This document shows positions 17,863 through 26,196 of a stretch of 64,000 nucleotides of DNA, piece after piece. Numbering within the stretch: position 1 is the first letter of the stretch; each line of letters starts with the position of its first letter. The stretch is from positions 1 to 64,000 of the forward strand of contig CBDVAM010000002.1 of NCBI GenBank assembly GCA_965371965.1, read 5' to 3'. Made by a program: the position numbers and the translations under genes. The notes beneath the pieces were generated by a model. That model saw only the letters and a program-made list of their open reading frames with translations. It did not search any database and was not told the origin of the DNA. This DNA is from S146-42 sp965371965 (GTDB taxonomy: Bacteria; Planctomycetota; Phycisphaerae; Phycisphaerales; UBA1924).

Positions 17863-18618
17863 TTATCGCAGGGGCGGCTGATAGCCCCAATCGAGCGAAT
17901 CTTCGAGCGGGTGGCGGGTCGAGCGAACGCTCCCGTCGATAAACGTCAGGTTCATCGAGCCGGCGTGGCGCATGCCCGGGAACCAGTAGCGGTCTCGCGC
18001 GAACGGCCCCTGACTATCCAACGATGGGCCGGAAAACACCGGTGACACTTCGTTCTCTTCCGCAACCGCGCCATCGACATCCCACATCAGCGGCACGAGG
18101 GAGTGTAACAGAATCTCGGAGGTCAGTTCGACGGGGCGAACCCCGACGCGTCCGTCGCGAACCTGCTCGCCCCAGTGCATCCGCACATTGAATCCGTAGG
18201 AGATGTTCTCTGGGGGCGCGACGCCGCCGCGCGAGCACGGCGCCTGACGTCGGAGCTCGACCGGGCCTTCGACTTCGGGGCAGCGCATCGGATCGCTGCC
18301 CTCGTAGGGGAGTTCCACTAGTTGCTTCGCTCCCCAACTCCAGAACTCATCGATCCCGTATTGAGTTTCCTGGAACGTCTCAAGGCGAAAGCGGTCTCGT
18401 GAGAGTTGATCCTCGTCGTCGCCTCGGTTGCCGTGGAGTGCGTCGTCGGCGAAGATCGAGAAATCAAACGCGACGGCTCGCTGCGCCATCTGGCATCGGA
18501 ACGAGCGTGCCGAGGTCCTCGCCCCACCGAGCGCAGGCAGCATGAGCGACATCAACACCGCGATGATGGCGATGGTGATGAGCAACTCGATCAGCGTGAA
18601 TCCGCCGTGCCTTCTCAA
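17863..18618 (-). CDS. Prepilin-type (H-X9-DG) secreted protein
   Basis: This 251-residue protein begins with a type IV prepilin-like leader (GGFTLIELLITIAIIAVLMS), which should be cleaved after the glycine and N-methylated. The C-terminus contains H-A-G-S-M-N-L-T-F-I-D-G, the H-X9-DG motif typical of the very abundant planctomycete DUF1559-like proteins. The start is a TTG at 18618 with AGGAG 6 nt before; no ATG is available between it and the leader. The function of this family is unknown. It lies 27 nt upstream of the histidine kinase on the same strand and may share a transcript. Confidence 0.85.
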   Translation of the reverse strand: MRRHGGFTLIELLITIAIIAVLMSLMLPALGGARTSARSFRCQMAQRAVAFDFSIFADDALHGNRGDDEDQLSRDRFRLETFQETQYGIDEFWSWGAKQLVELPYEGSDPMRCPEVEGPVELRRQAPCSRGGVAPPENISYGFNVRMHWGEQVRDGRVGVRPVELTSEILLHSLVPLMWDVDGAVAEENEVSPVFSGPSLDSQGPFARDRYWFPGMRHAGSMNLTFIDGSVRSTRHPLEDSLDWGYQPPLR

Positions 18619-18776
18619 GCGGTCTCCTGACGCAATGCCCCCCTGGACGATTCACAGAGGATACGGGGCATGGACCACGATCGCAACCGCATTATTCGTC
18701 CGAAAAGCCACAACTCGGTCATTATCTCGTTTGGCGGTAGTTCTGGCCAGTCCGAGAAAGTTCTGAGCGTCGTCGC

Positions 18777-19619
18777 TTACCCCCCTAGACGGGTGATCGA
18801 GATCGATCCGTTGCTGCTGCGGATCCGCGACTCGCCGCCCTCACCGGGCGTTCCGAGGGCGGACTGGGCGTGCAGCGTGCAGCTCCGGCGGCTCTTCTCG
18901 GTGATCTCGCCCGGCTCGAAACCAACGAGGCTGACAGACCCATTGGAGGTCCTTGCGGCCAGCTCGCCCGCGAACGCGCCGCCGACGGTCACATGGACCG
19001 AGCCGTTGGATGTGTCAATATGGACCGGCCCGCTCGAGGCGTCGGCGAGATCCACCCGAACGGCCCCGTTGCTGGTGTCCACGTTCACCGAGCCGATGAT
19101 CTGGGCCAGCACGACCCGCCCGTTGCTGGTGTCGGCGACCACGTTGCCGTCGTGGTTTTCGACATGGATCCGTCCGTTGCTTGTTCTCATGGTTGCCTCG
19201 CCTGCGGCTCCAATGAGCGTCAGCGAGCCGTTGGAAGAGACGAGTGTCACGCCGTACGCGCTGGGCAGGCGGATGTCGAAGCTGCAGCCCTCGCTGCTCT
19301 TGCGCCCGCCCTCGGGCCACACGACCCGCAGGTACAGGGTCCCGTCGTCGAGGCGAGAGGCGACGACCTCGGTCAGGTCGAGGCGTTCCTGGGTCATCGC
19401 CTTGAGGTGGGCGTCGATCTCGACGCTGTCGACCTCGACGACCTGCACGTCGATGGCACCGTTCTTGGTCTGGATATCCAGGGCGGTGCCGGGCTGGTGA
19501 TCGACCATGAGCTGGCGGGTTTCCTTGAACCTCGCCTGCTGCCACGCGAAGTTGCACCCATTGAGTGCTGTGAGCGAGCAGACGAGCACGGCGTACACGC
19601 AACGGCGGGTCATGGACAT
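18777..19619 (-). CDS. DUF4097-like repeat lipoprotein
   Basis: The 280-residue protein has a lipoprotein signal peptide (lipobox LNGC, Cys22) and is expected to be membrane-anchored. Its body is a beta-helix-like ladder of short repeats built on T/SSNGxVxV, for example RTSNGRIHV, DTSNGRVVL, DTSNGAVRV and DTSNGSVHV, with roughly seven copies. Such ladders are characteristic of DUF4097/DUF4098 putative adhesin-like proteins. ATG 19619 has AGGAG 6 nt upstream. It lies in the minus-strand run between greA and the prepilin gene. No catalytic motif is visible and the true role is unknown. Confidence 0.82.
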   Translation of the reverse strand: MSMTRRCVYAVLVCSLTALNGCNFAWQQARFKETRQLMVDHQPGTALDIQTKNGAIDVQVVEVDSVEIDAHLKAMTQERLDLTEVVASRLDDGTLYLRVVWPEGGRKSSEGCSFDIRLPSAYGVTLVSSNGSLTLIGAAGEATMRTSNGRIHVENHDGNVVADTSNGRVVLAQIIGSVNVDTSNGAVRVDLADASSGPVHIDTSNGSVHVTVGGAFAGELAARTSNGSVSLVGFEPGEITEKSRRSCTLHAQSALGTPGEGGESRIRSSNGSISITRLGG

Positions 19620-19740
19620 GGCAATCTCCTGAGGCTGATCAAGACCGGATGGCGCAGGCCATGAGCCCCACCGACAGGCGTGTTGGGATCGTCACCGGTT
19701 GGATTTCATTATCCCGGCGAGGGTCGCCGAGGTGGTGGGA

Positions 19741-20208
19741 TCAGAGAATTTCCATGATCTCGAACCTCTTGGTTCCTTTGGGGGCCTTGACGGCGACAAC
19801 TTCGCCCATGCGGGACTTCATGAGCGCGTCGCCCATGGGGCTGGAGACGGTGACCTCGACGTAGTCCAGATCGAGGTTGCCGGTCGCCTCGCCGACGAGC
19901 ATGTACTCGTCCTCGTCGCCGGTATCGACCTCCTTGAGGCGGACCCGCGAGCCCAGGAACACGACGCCCGAATCTTTGGTCGCCGAGGCGTCTACGACAT
20001 GGGCCGTCTCCAGGCGATGGTTCAGGCGACGGATCTCGGCCTCTTCTAGCCCCTGCTGCTCGCGGGCGGTGTGATACTCGGCGTTCTCCTTGAGGTCACC
20101 GAGTTCCTTGGCCTCCTTGATGCGCAGGGTGATCACCGGGCGATTGGCGATGAGCTCGTTGAGGCGTTTCTTGAGCATGTCGCGTTCGTCGGGAGTAATG
20201 ACGTCCAT
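19741..20208 (-). CDS. greA: Transcription elongation factor GreA
   Basis: This is a 155-residue GreA of normal length. The N-terminal coiled coil ends with the acidic tip GDLKENAEYH, whose Asp and Glu coordinate the Mg2+ for RNA cleavage in the secondary channel of RNA polymerase. The C-terminal FKBP-like domain includes SSPMGDALM near the end. It rescues backtracked polymerase by stimulating transcript cleavage. ATG 20208 has GGAGG upstream, and the gene ends 120 nt before the DUF4097 gene. It lies 16 nt after the membrane-protein gene of the cell-wall run and may be co-transcribed with it. Confidence 0.96.
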   Translation of the reverse strand: MDVITPDERDMLKKRLNELIANRPVITLRIKEAKELGDLKENAEYHTAREQQGLEEAEIRRLNHRLETAHVVDASATKDSGVVFLGSRVRLKEVDTGDEDEYMLVGEATGNLDLDYVEVTVSSPMGDALMKSRMGEVVAVKAPKGTKRFEIMEIL

Positions 20209-20224
20209 GAGTAATCCTCCCGCA

Positions 20225-21058
20225 TCAGACGGGCTGTTCGCGCCGGATACGCCGGGAGCGTACCGCGTTGACGATGAAGGCCATCAGCCAGACCGTTGCG
20301 CCGATCAGACCGACCGCCGAGACCCAGAGCCAGTGTATGCGACCGACGGCCGCCCCTGAGCCCAGCCAGGCGCGATCGCGGGTGACCTCGAACACCGAGA
20401 GATACGGGCTTGCCATCCACCCCGGCTGGGCCTGGAGCCAGCCGGCTTGGTCGAGCGAGAAGATCGCCGGAACGAACAGGCCGGCGAACCCAACGACCAG
20501 GCAGGCGATCAACGACCATGAGCGGGTTCGCCGACCGATCTCTTGCCCTTCCAGTTGCAGCGCGTGGAGGGTGCTGGGGATCTCTGCGGGGCCGAGCCCG
20601 ATCGCGATGATGCCGCCGATCAGCAGGACCCAGACAAAGAAGACCGCGCCCAGCATCATCACAATTCCCAGGGGCCAGTCCGCGAGCCAGGTCTGCGGCC
20701 AGATCAGGGCCTGGGCCGGGACGAGGATCACGACGAGGTCGCGGACGGTCGAAGCGGTCCCGCCGGCTCGCGGCTTGGCCTGGCTCAGGCGGACGAGCGG
20801 CCAGAGGACGAGCCCGCCGACCATCAGCAGCACCATCGTCACGCGGGCCGTCGGGCGGAACGACTCCGCTGAGAATGTAGAGAGCGCCCCACCCTGGGCG
20901 AACATCAGAGCGACTATGGCCATGAGATAGAGCGTCCAGCCGAACGCAAAGACGCGAGGCTCGCCCCGGCGGTGCGACCAATCTCGCGTCCTGGTCGGCG
21001 CACGCCCGAAGATGTCCCGATCGGGACCGGATTGTTTCTCGCTCTGGCTCAGGACCAT
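20225..21058 (-). CDS. Polytopic membrane protein of unknown function
   Basis: The 277-residue protein has a cytoplasmic, charged N-terminus of about 35 residues followed by about six hydrophobic segments (for example LYLMAIVALMFAQ, VTMVLLMVGGLVLWPLV, LGIVMMLGAVFFVWVLLIGGIIAIG) and a basic C-terminus. No family could be recognised. ATG 21058 overlaps the stop of the FtsQ-like gene by one base (TGATG), and a GTG at 21061 is an alternative. Coupling to the FtsQ-like gene suggests a role in cell envelope growth or division, but this is inference from position only. Confidence 0.75.
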   Translation of the reverse strand: MVLSQSEKQSGPDRDIFGRAPTRTRDWSHRRGEPRVFAFGWTLYLMAIVALMFAQGGALSTFSAESFRPTARVTMVLLMVGGLVLWPLVRLSQAKPRAGGTASTVRDLVVILVPAQALIWPQTWLADWPLGIVMMLGAVFFVWVLLIGGIIAIGLGPAEIPSTLHALQLEGQEIGRRTRSWSLIACLVVGFAGLFVPAIFSLDQAGWLQAQPGWMASPYLSVFEVTRDRAWLGSGAAVGRIHWLWVSAVGLIGATVWLMAFIVNAVRSRRIRREQPV

Positions 21059-22011
21059 CACCCGTCGTCGGCACGGGTCATCGCGCGATCCAGCACGATG
21101 AACCCCGAGCGAAGATCGTATCCGCCCATGCCCGCGTCGATGTGCTGGCCGAACTCCTGCTCGCCATGGAATCGCGTGAGGTGGAAGAGCTTCTCTCTGG
21201 TGGGGCGCTCGCCGGGATGGAACCCGTTGGGGCCGGCACCCCAGATGATCCGGGTCTGGCGATCGGTGATGATGGTGAGAGAGGCGTCGGGGCCCCGCCC
21301 GCCGGCGTCGATCGCGCCGACCTGGCTAAAGAACGGCTGGGCCCGCAACAGATCGAGCAGTTCGATCGCAGACCACACCGTTGCACTGGCCCATACGCGA
21401 CCGTAATCCGCCTGGCCCTCGCCCGTTTGCGGCGGTCGCATGCCGGGATTCACCACGGGGATCCGGCGCGGCAGCGGATGATCTGCCGAGAACATCAACG
21501 GCATCAGGCGTCCCTGCCCATCGATCAGGTAATCGACACCCTCGGAGCGGATCCACGCGCGCGGCACGCGCCAGTTTCCGTCGATCTCGATCGTGCCGTC
21601 GGGCAGACGCCGGAGGGTTGGCGAATCCTCGAACCAGCCCGATCGCTCGAGCGCGAGCCCGGCATCTTTCAGCCCATCGATCGAGAGTGGATCGGCGGCG
21701 GCCTCGAGGTGGGCGCGGACAAGGTCCATGAGTTCGCCCTGCTGGGTCCTTGGAACCCAGGTCTCTATCGAGTCGAGCGTCGAGCCGGTGTCGGCGGGCC
21801 AGTGGACGATGATCTCGATCGGCTCAGCGGATCGGCGGGCCCGGGCTCGATTCGCGAGCTCGCCTCGGAGCATCGCGGCCCCGCCCAGGATGATCAGGGC
21901 CACCATCCCGGCGAGCACCGCCGGCAGGTACGGGCCGACGTGCTGGAGCCTGGAGGTCTTCTTGGCCTTGCGCGAGCGGCGCTTGGTCGGGGTCTTTTTC
22001 TTTCTCGCCAT
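21058..22011 (-). CDS. FtsQ/DivIB-like cell-division protein (putative)
   Basis: This 317-residue protein has a very basic cytoplasmic N-terminus (MARKKKTPTKRRSRKAKK) and one transmembrane helix (residues about 30-48). The extracytoplasmic domain contains a segment with the order expected for a POTRA/FtsQ-type region, including GWFEDSPTLRRLPDGTIEID, close to the FtsQ 'pWv..a.v.r.wP..l.v.v.E' layout, and AWIRSEGVDYLIDGQGRLMP. The position immediately after ddl (TAATG overlap) is the classical place of ftsQ in the dcw cluster. Sequence identity to FtsQ is low, so the call rests on topology, the motif and synteny. No ftsA or ftsZ follows. Confidence 0.65.
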   Translation of the reverse strand: MARKKKTPTKRRSRKAKKTSRLQHVGPYLPAVLAGMVALIILGGAAMLRGELANRARARRSAEPIEIIVHWPADTGSTLDSIETWVPRTQQGELMDLVRAHLEAAADPLSIDGLKDAGLALERSGWFEDSPTLRRLPDGTIEIDGNWRVPRAWIRSEGVDYLIDGQGRLMPLMFSADHPLPRRIPVVNPGMRPPQTGEGQADYGRVWASATVWSAIELLDLLRAQPFFSQVGAIDAGGRGPDASLTIITDRQTRIIWGAGPNGFHPGERPTREKLFHLTRFHGEQEFGQHIDAGMGGYDLRSGFIVLDRAMTRADDG

Positions 22012-22937
22012 TAGCGGCAGACCATCGGCTGTTTGGCGTCCCGCAACGCAAGATCGACCAATCGCGAGCACAGATCGCCAAGGTCCAGCCCCGAGGCCCT
22101 GGCGGCCATGGGCAGCAGCGAGTGGCTGGTGAACCCGGGCATGGTGTTGATCTCCAGGAATCGTCCGACGCCATCATCCCCGAGCACGAAGTCGGCCCGC
22201 GCCAGATGGCGAAGCCCGAGGTCTTGATAGATCGCCTCGGCGTGGGAAACCACGGCGCTGGCGGCCACATCGTTCAGCGGCGGAGCGACGACATACCGGG
22301 TCTTGTCGCTCTGGTACTTGGCGTCGTAGTCGTAGAACCCTTCGCTGGGCACGATCTCGATGATCGGCAGGGGCTCGCCATCCACTAGTGACACCGTCAA
22401 CTCGCGCCCCGACGCGAAGCGCTCGATGATCCACGGGGCGCTGGCGTCCCCATCGCGCGAGAGACTCTCTCGGGACTGCTTCCAGTCAGCATCAGATCGG
22501 CACACACGCACGCCGACGCTCGATCCGTCGGCGACGGGTTTGATCACGACGGGGAACTCCAGGGGGGACTCGCTGGGGATCGTCTGAGCGATCTGATGGC
22601 CGCAGATGGGGATGCCCAGCGCGAGGGCACGCTCCAGTGTGCGTCCCTTGTCCATGGCCAATCGAGCACCGAGTGATCCGGCCCCGACAAAGGCCCTGGC
22701 GTGTTGCTCGAGGAGTTGTTGTATCTCGCCGCCCTCGCCCCAGGGGCCGTGGAGGACGGGGAAGATGACGCCCGGGGCGAGCGCCTCAATATCGTCGGCG
22801 TCGAGCAGACCGATCTCGTGAAACGACACGTCGAACTTCGGGTTTGATGCGAGCGCATCGGCGACCGCCCGCGAGCCGGCCAGCGAGACCTCGCGCTCCC
22901 CCCCCACGCCGCCGCCGAGGACGATCACGCGGGTCAT
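22011..22937 (-). CDS. ddl: D-alanine--D-alanine ligase
   Basis: The 308-residue ATP-grasp enzyme joins two D-alanines for peptidoglycan precursors. Diagnostic blocks are present: GGVGGEREVSLAG at the N-terminus, HGPWGEGGEIQQLLE, the ATP-binding lysine in VVIKPVADGSSVGV, and the metal-binding EINTMPGFTSHSLLP near the C-terminus. The 308-residue length is typical for the DdlB type. ATG 22937 overlaps the murB stop as ATGA, and the gene's own stop overlaps the FtsQ-like start, so the three are translationally coupled. The longer frame upstream is within murB and not used. Confidence 0.96.
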   Translation of the reverse strand: MTRVIVLGGGVGGEREVSLAGSRAVADALASNPKFDVSFHEIGLLDADDIEALAPGVIFPVLHGPWGEGGEIQQLLEQHARAFVGAGSLGARLAMDKGRTLERALALGIPICGHQIAQTIPSESPLEFPVVIKPVADGSSVGVRVCRSDADWKQSRESLSRDGDASAPWIIERFASGRELTVSLVDGEPLPIIEIVPSEGFYDYDAKYQSDKTRYVVAPPLNDVAASAVVSHAEAIYQDLGLRHLARADFVLGDDGVGRFLEINTMPGFTSHSLLPMAARASGLDLGDLCSRLVDLALRDAKQPMVCR

Positions 22938-23848
22938 TGGTGCCCTCCCCAGACGACGACCTCGGTCTCCAGGTCGATCGCGAACGCGTCGCACACGCGG
23001 GATCGGACCTGATCCATGAGCTCGATCACGTCGCTCGCTCGCGCATCTCTCTTTGTGGTGATGAAGTTGGCGTGGCGATGGCTGACCTCCGCGCCGCCAT
23101 GAGCGAGCCCCTTGCAGCCCGCGCGGTCGATGACAAGCCCGGCACCGACGCGCTCGCCCGCGACGCCGATATCGGAGATGTCTCGAGCGAGCGACGGGTT
23201 CTTGAAGCAGCAGCCGGCGCAGTTGGCGCCCATCGGCTGGCTGTGCTTCTTGTCACGCATGATGGCCAGCAGTCGTTCGCGGATCGCCGGCGCGTCATCC
23301 GGCGTGAGCGAGAACTCGACCTCGGTGATGATTAGCCCTTCAAGCCCGCTGGCTCGATAGGCAAAGGTGATCTCGTCGCGAGGGGTTTCTTGCATGGTCC
23401 CGCTGCGATCCAGTGCGCGGACGCTTGTCACATAGTCACCGATCTCGGCGTAGCGTCCCCCGGCGTTCATGCGCAGGGCGCCCCCGACGCTCGCGGGCAC
23501 GCCGCCAAGATTCTCCAGACCCGCCAATCCGGCTCGCTGGCAATCCAGGATGAGGCGAGCAAGATCGGCCCCCGCCCCGGCCCGCACCCGACCGCTGTCG
23601 GCGTCGATGCGGACTTGCTGCCATGTCGGCGAATCCAGCGAGACGACCAGTTCGCTCACGCCACGGTCATCGACGAGCAGGTTTGCGCCGCTGCCGAGGA
23701 TGCGGAGGCTTGGATCGATATCGAGGCACTGGCGGAGTTGCTGCTCATCGTGGGGTCTGGCCAGACGCCTTGCACCGCCGCCGACCCGAAACGAAGTCGG
23801 GATCGGTACGTCATGCTCGATGAGCGGTTCTGTGATCGCGGCGGGCAC
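22934..23848 (-). CDS. murB: UDP-N-acetylmuramate dehydrogenase MurB
   Basis: This FAD enzyme of about 304 residues reduces UDP-GlcNAc-enolpyruvate to UDP-MurNAc. FAD-binding blocks ILGSGANLLV and GLENLGGVPASVGGALRMNAG are present, as is the CAGCCFKNP block, in which the proton-donor position that is Ser in E. coli is Cys, as in many relatives. GTG 23848 was selected because GGGAG lies 7-8 nt before it and because it begins 26 nt after the murC stop; ATGs farther upstream would overlap murC. It is part of the murC-murB-ddl run. Confidence 0.95.
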   Translation of the reverse strand: MPAAITEPLIEHDVPIPTSFRVGGGARRLARPHDEQQLRQCLDIDPSLRILGSGANLLVDDRGVSELVVSLDSPTWQQVRIDADSGRVRAGAGADLARLILDCQRAGLAGLENLGGVPASVGGALRMNAGGRYAEIGDYVTSVRALDRSGTMQETPRDEITFAYRASGLEGLIITEVEFSLTPDDAPAIRERLLAIMRDKKHSQPMGANCAGCCFKNPSLARDISDIGVAGERVGAGLVIDRAGCKGLAHGGAEVSHRHANFITTKRDARASDVIELMDQVRSRVCDAFAIDLETEVVVWGGHQ

Positions 23849-23873
23849 GTCGGCTCTCCCAGTCTGGGCGAGT

Positions 23874-25469
23874 CTACCCGCTCGCGGCGTCGGCCTCTTG
23901 CGACCAGCCGGCACGGAGATATCCATGCCCGACCTGCCAGACCGGCCCGGCACCCATCACCACGAGCAGGTCGCCGCCCTGGCAGACATTTTCGAGCTGC
24001 TCGACGATCGCCTCGAAGGGGTACAGGTGCATCGCCCGCACGCCGCGCTCTCGCAGGCGATCGACCAGATCCCCCGCGGTGACCCTGTGCTGTTCCATGA
24101 TGCTGTCGCGGACGAAGTAGATGTGGGGCACGATAACGACGTCGGCCTGCCCGAAGGCGCTGGCGAACTCCTCCAAGAGGAATCGCGTGCGCGAGTGCTG
24201 GTGGGGCTGGAACACGCACACGAGCTTGCCGCCATGATCCTGGGGACGCTCGAACTCTCGCAAGGCCCGCAGGGTCGCCTCTACGGCGGTCGGGTGATGC
24301 CCGTAGTCGTCGTAGACGCGGATGGAGCCGCCTGTGGGGTCTGGGCGTTCGCCGAGCAACTGCACCCTTCGATCGAGGCCGCGAAAGGCGGTCAGGGATC
24401 GCCCGATGCGCTCGGGGTCGGCACCGAGCATCATGGCGATTGCACAACAGAACGCCGCGTTCATGGCGTTGTGTTGCCCGGGCATCCGCATGGCCCAGCT
24501 CGCGACCTGGAGGCCGTGGCGGCTCAGACGGGTGACCTGGGTGTGGGGATCGAAGACGATGACCCAGTCGGCCTCGGGGCTGAAGCCGATGGTCTCGACC
24601 TTGCATCGGATTCCGCCACACACCTCGCGCCGATGGGCACCCTCATGGGCGATCAGCAGCGTGCCGCCCTCGCGGGCGTCGGGGACGAGCTTTGCGAACT
24701 CGTGGAAGGCCTCGACGACCTGCTCCATCGAGCCGTAGACGTCCAGGTGGTCGGCCTCGACCGATGTGATCGCCGCGACCCTTGGGCGAAGATTGTGGAA
24801 CGAGCGATTGAACTCACACGCCTCTGCGAGCAGCAGCCCGGGCTCACCCTCGAACACGCCGCTGGGCACGCTGGTCGCGCCGACGCGGTGGCCCGCGGGC
24901 GAGGCGAACACCGGCGAGCCCAAGGAGCCGTGCACGAGTTGCGGGCAGGTCGCGCCGACGATGACCGAGGGGTCCAGCCCGCAATCCACCAGCGTCGCGC
25001 CGAGCATCGCTGTGGCCGTGCTCTTGCCGTGCGTGCCCGCGATAGCCACGGCGGTCGAGCATCTGGTCAACTCGCCGAGAGCCTCGGCGTATGACAGTGT
25101 CGGGATGCCCCGATTGGTCGCCTCGATGAGCAGAGGATGCTCCGGGCGGATCGCGGCAGAACTGATGACCAGATCGACCTCGTCGTCGAGTTCCATCTCG
25201 GGCAAATCGGGGATGACCTGGATGCCGTCGCTCTCGAGGGCGTCGGTGATGTCCCCGGTGAGCGAATCGACGCCCCGGACGCTTGCGCCCATGCGGGCGA
25301 GCATGCGGGCGAGGCCCGACATGCCGCAACCGCCGACACCGAGCATCAACAGGCGCTTGCCGCAAAACTCGACTCTCTGATCCGATTTGTTCGGCGAGCG
25401 CGCGTGAACCTCGATGGGCTCTCGCTTCACACCGTTCGTCAGCCCTCGCGTCCCTGCGGCTTGGCTCAT
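23874..25469 (-). CDS. murC: UDP-N-acetylmuramate--L-alanine ligase MurC
   Basis: The 531-residue Mur ligase adds L-alanine to UDP-MurNAc. The N-terminal Rossmann part has LMLGVGGCGMSGLA and the ATP-binding P-loop is GTHGKSTATAM. Central motifs include SVEADHLDVYGSMEQV and MNAAFCCA, and the C-terminal domain has YDDYGHHPTAVEATLRAL. About 45 extra residues precede the usual start. ATG 25469 is the first ATG that does not run deep into the upstream NUDIX promoter region. It heads the minus-strand cell-wall run, divergent from the NUDIX gene. Confidence 0.96.
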   Translation of the reverse strand: MSQAAGTRGLTNGVKREPIEVHARSPNKSDQRVEFCGKRLLMLGVGGCGMSGLARMLARMGASVRGVDSLTGDITDALESDGIQVIPDLPEMELDDEVDLVISSAAIRPEHPLLIEATNRGIPTLSYAEALGELTRCSTAVAIAGTHGKSTATAMLGATLVDCGLDPSVIVGATCPQLVHGSLGSPVFASPAGHRVGATSVPSGVFEGEPGLLLAEACEFNRSFHNLRPRVAAITSVEADHLDVYGSMEQVVEAFHEFAKLVPDAREGGTLLIAHEGAHRREVCGGIRCKVETIGFSPEADWVIVFDPHTQVTRLSRHGLQVASWAMRMPGQHNAMNAAFCCAIAMMLGADPERIGRSLTAFRGLDRRVQLLGERPDPTGGSIRVYDDYGHHPTAVEATLRALREFERPQDHGGKLVCVFQPHQHSRTRFLLEEFASAFGQADVVIVPHIYFVRDSIMEQHRVTAGDLVDRLRERGVRAMHLYPFEAIVEQLENVCQGGDLLVVMGAGPVWQVGHGYLRAGWSQEADAASG

Positions 25470-25579
25470 AGTCCCCAGGGTATCGGGTCCGAGGCCATCG
25501 GGCCGTGATTCCTGGACCCTTGATGCCCGTGGGGGTCGTGGGTTCATGCGTGACTCCTGGCGGCGGCTATCCTCGACCT

Positions 25580-26104
25580 GTGAGCCAGAACCTGCCCCAT
25601 CGCCTTGCCGTGCTCGTCGACTTGCGCGATGCGCACGGTCGGATCCTGCTTCTCACGCGATCCCAGTCGCCCAACAAAGGGCTCTGCTCGCCGATCGGGG
25701 GCAAGGTCCACGTCGATGAGGGGGAATCTCCTGCCCAGTGTGCCCGGCGGGAGACTATGGAAGAGGCCGGGATCGATATCGAGCCCGAGCGGTTCCACCT
25801 CGCGGGTCTGATCGCCGAGCGTGGATACGAATCTCAGGGCCATTGGTTGCTTTTCTACTACCGGGTTCTCGGGACGGTCGATATCGAGCCATTCGAGATG
25901 CGTGAGGGGCGGCTGGACTGGTTCGAGCCCGATGAGATCGACGGTCTGGCCCTGCCCGAGACGGATCGGAGGATTATCTGGCCGCTCGTGCGAAAGCTGA
26001 GCGGGCGAACCCCGAACGATCTACCAGGGTTCTTTTCGGTGCATATCGACTGCCTGGGAGATGAGCTGACGTGGACGATCGAACAAGAGACTCCGGCGGG
26101 GTGA
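25580..26104 (+). CDS. NUDIX hydrolase
   Basis: The 174-residue protein has an intact NUDIX box (GX5EX7REUXEEXGU): G-K-V-H-V-D-E, then seven residues, then RETMEEAGI. It should hydrolyse a nucleoside diphosphate linked to another moiety; the substrate (for example 8-oxo-dGTP or ADP-ribose) cannot be inferred. GTG 25580 was taken as the start because the domain begins soon after (HRLAVLVDLRD); an in-frame ATG at 25523 is possible, and neither has a clear ribosome site. It is divergent from murC and ends next to the NfeD protease gene. Confidence 0.88.
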   Translation: MSQNLPHRLAVLVDLRDAHGRILLLTRSQSPNKGLCSPIGGKVHVDEGESPAQCARRETMEEAGIDIEPERFHLAGLIAERGYESQGHWLLFYYRVLGTVDIEPFEMREGRLDWFEPDEIDGLALPETDRRIIWPLVRKLSGRTPNDLPGFFSVHIDCLGDELTWTIEQETPAG

Positions 26105-26106
26105 AT

Positions 26107-26133
26107 CTGACAGACGGGGATCGTTCGTATAAT
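26107..26133 (+). promoter_or_regulatory. Sigma-70-like promoter for the NfeD/FloA operon
   Basis: CTGACA (26107-26112) and a perfect TATAAT (26128-26133) are separated by 15 bp, a short spacer. Transcription would begin near 26140, about 55 nt before the chosen ATG at 26197. That start site supports ATG 26197 over in-frame starts that lie upstream of, or within, the promoter. Confidence 0.5.
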
Positions 26134-26196
26134 CAGAACGTGACTGGTCGCCTCGCAGCCCGAGTTGGTTTGGATTGGTCCTGGCTCTTGCAGTCC

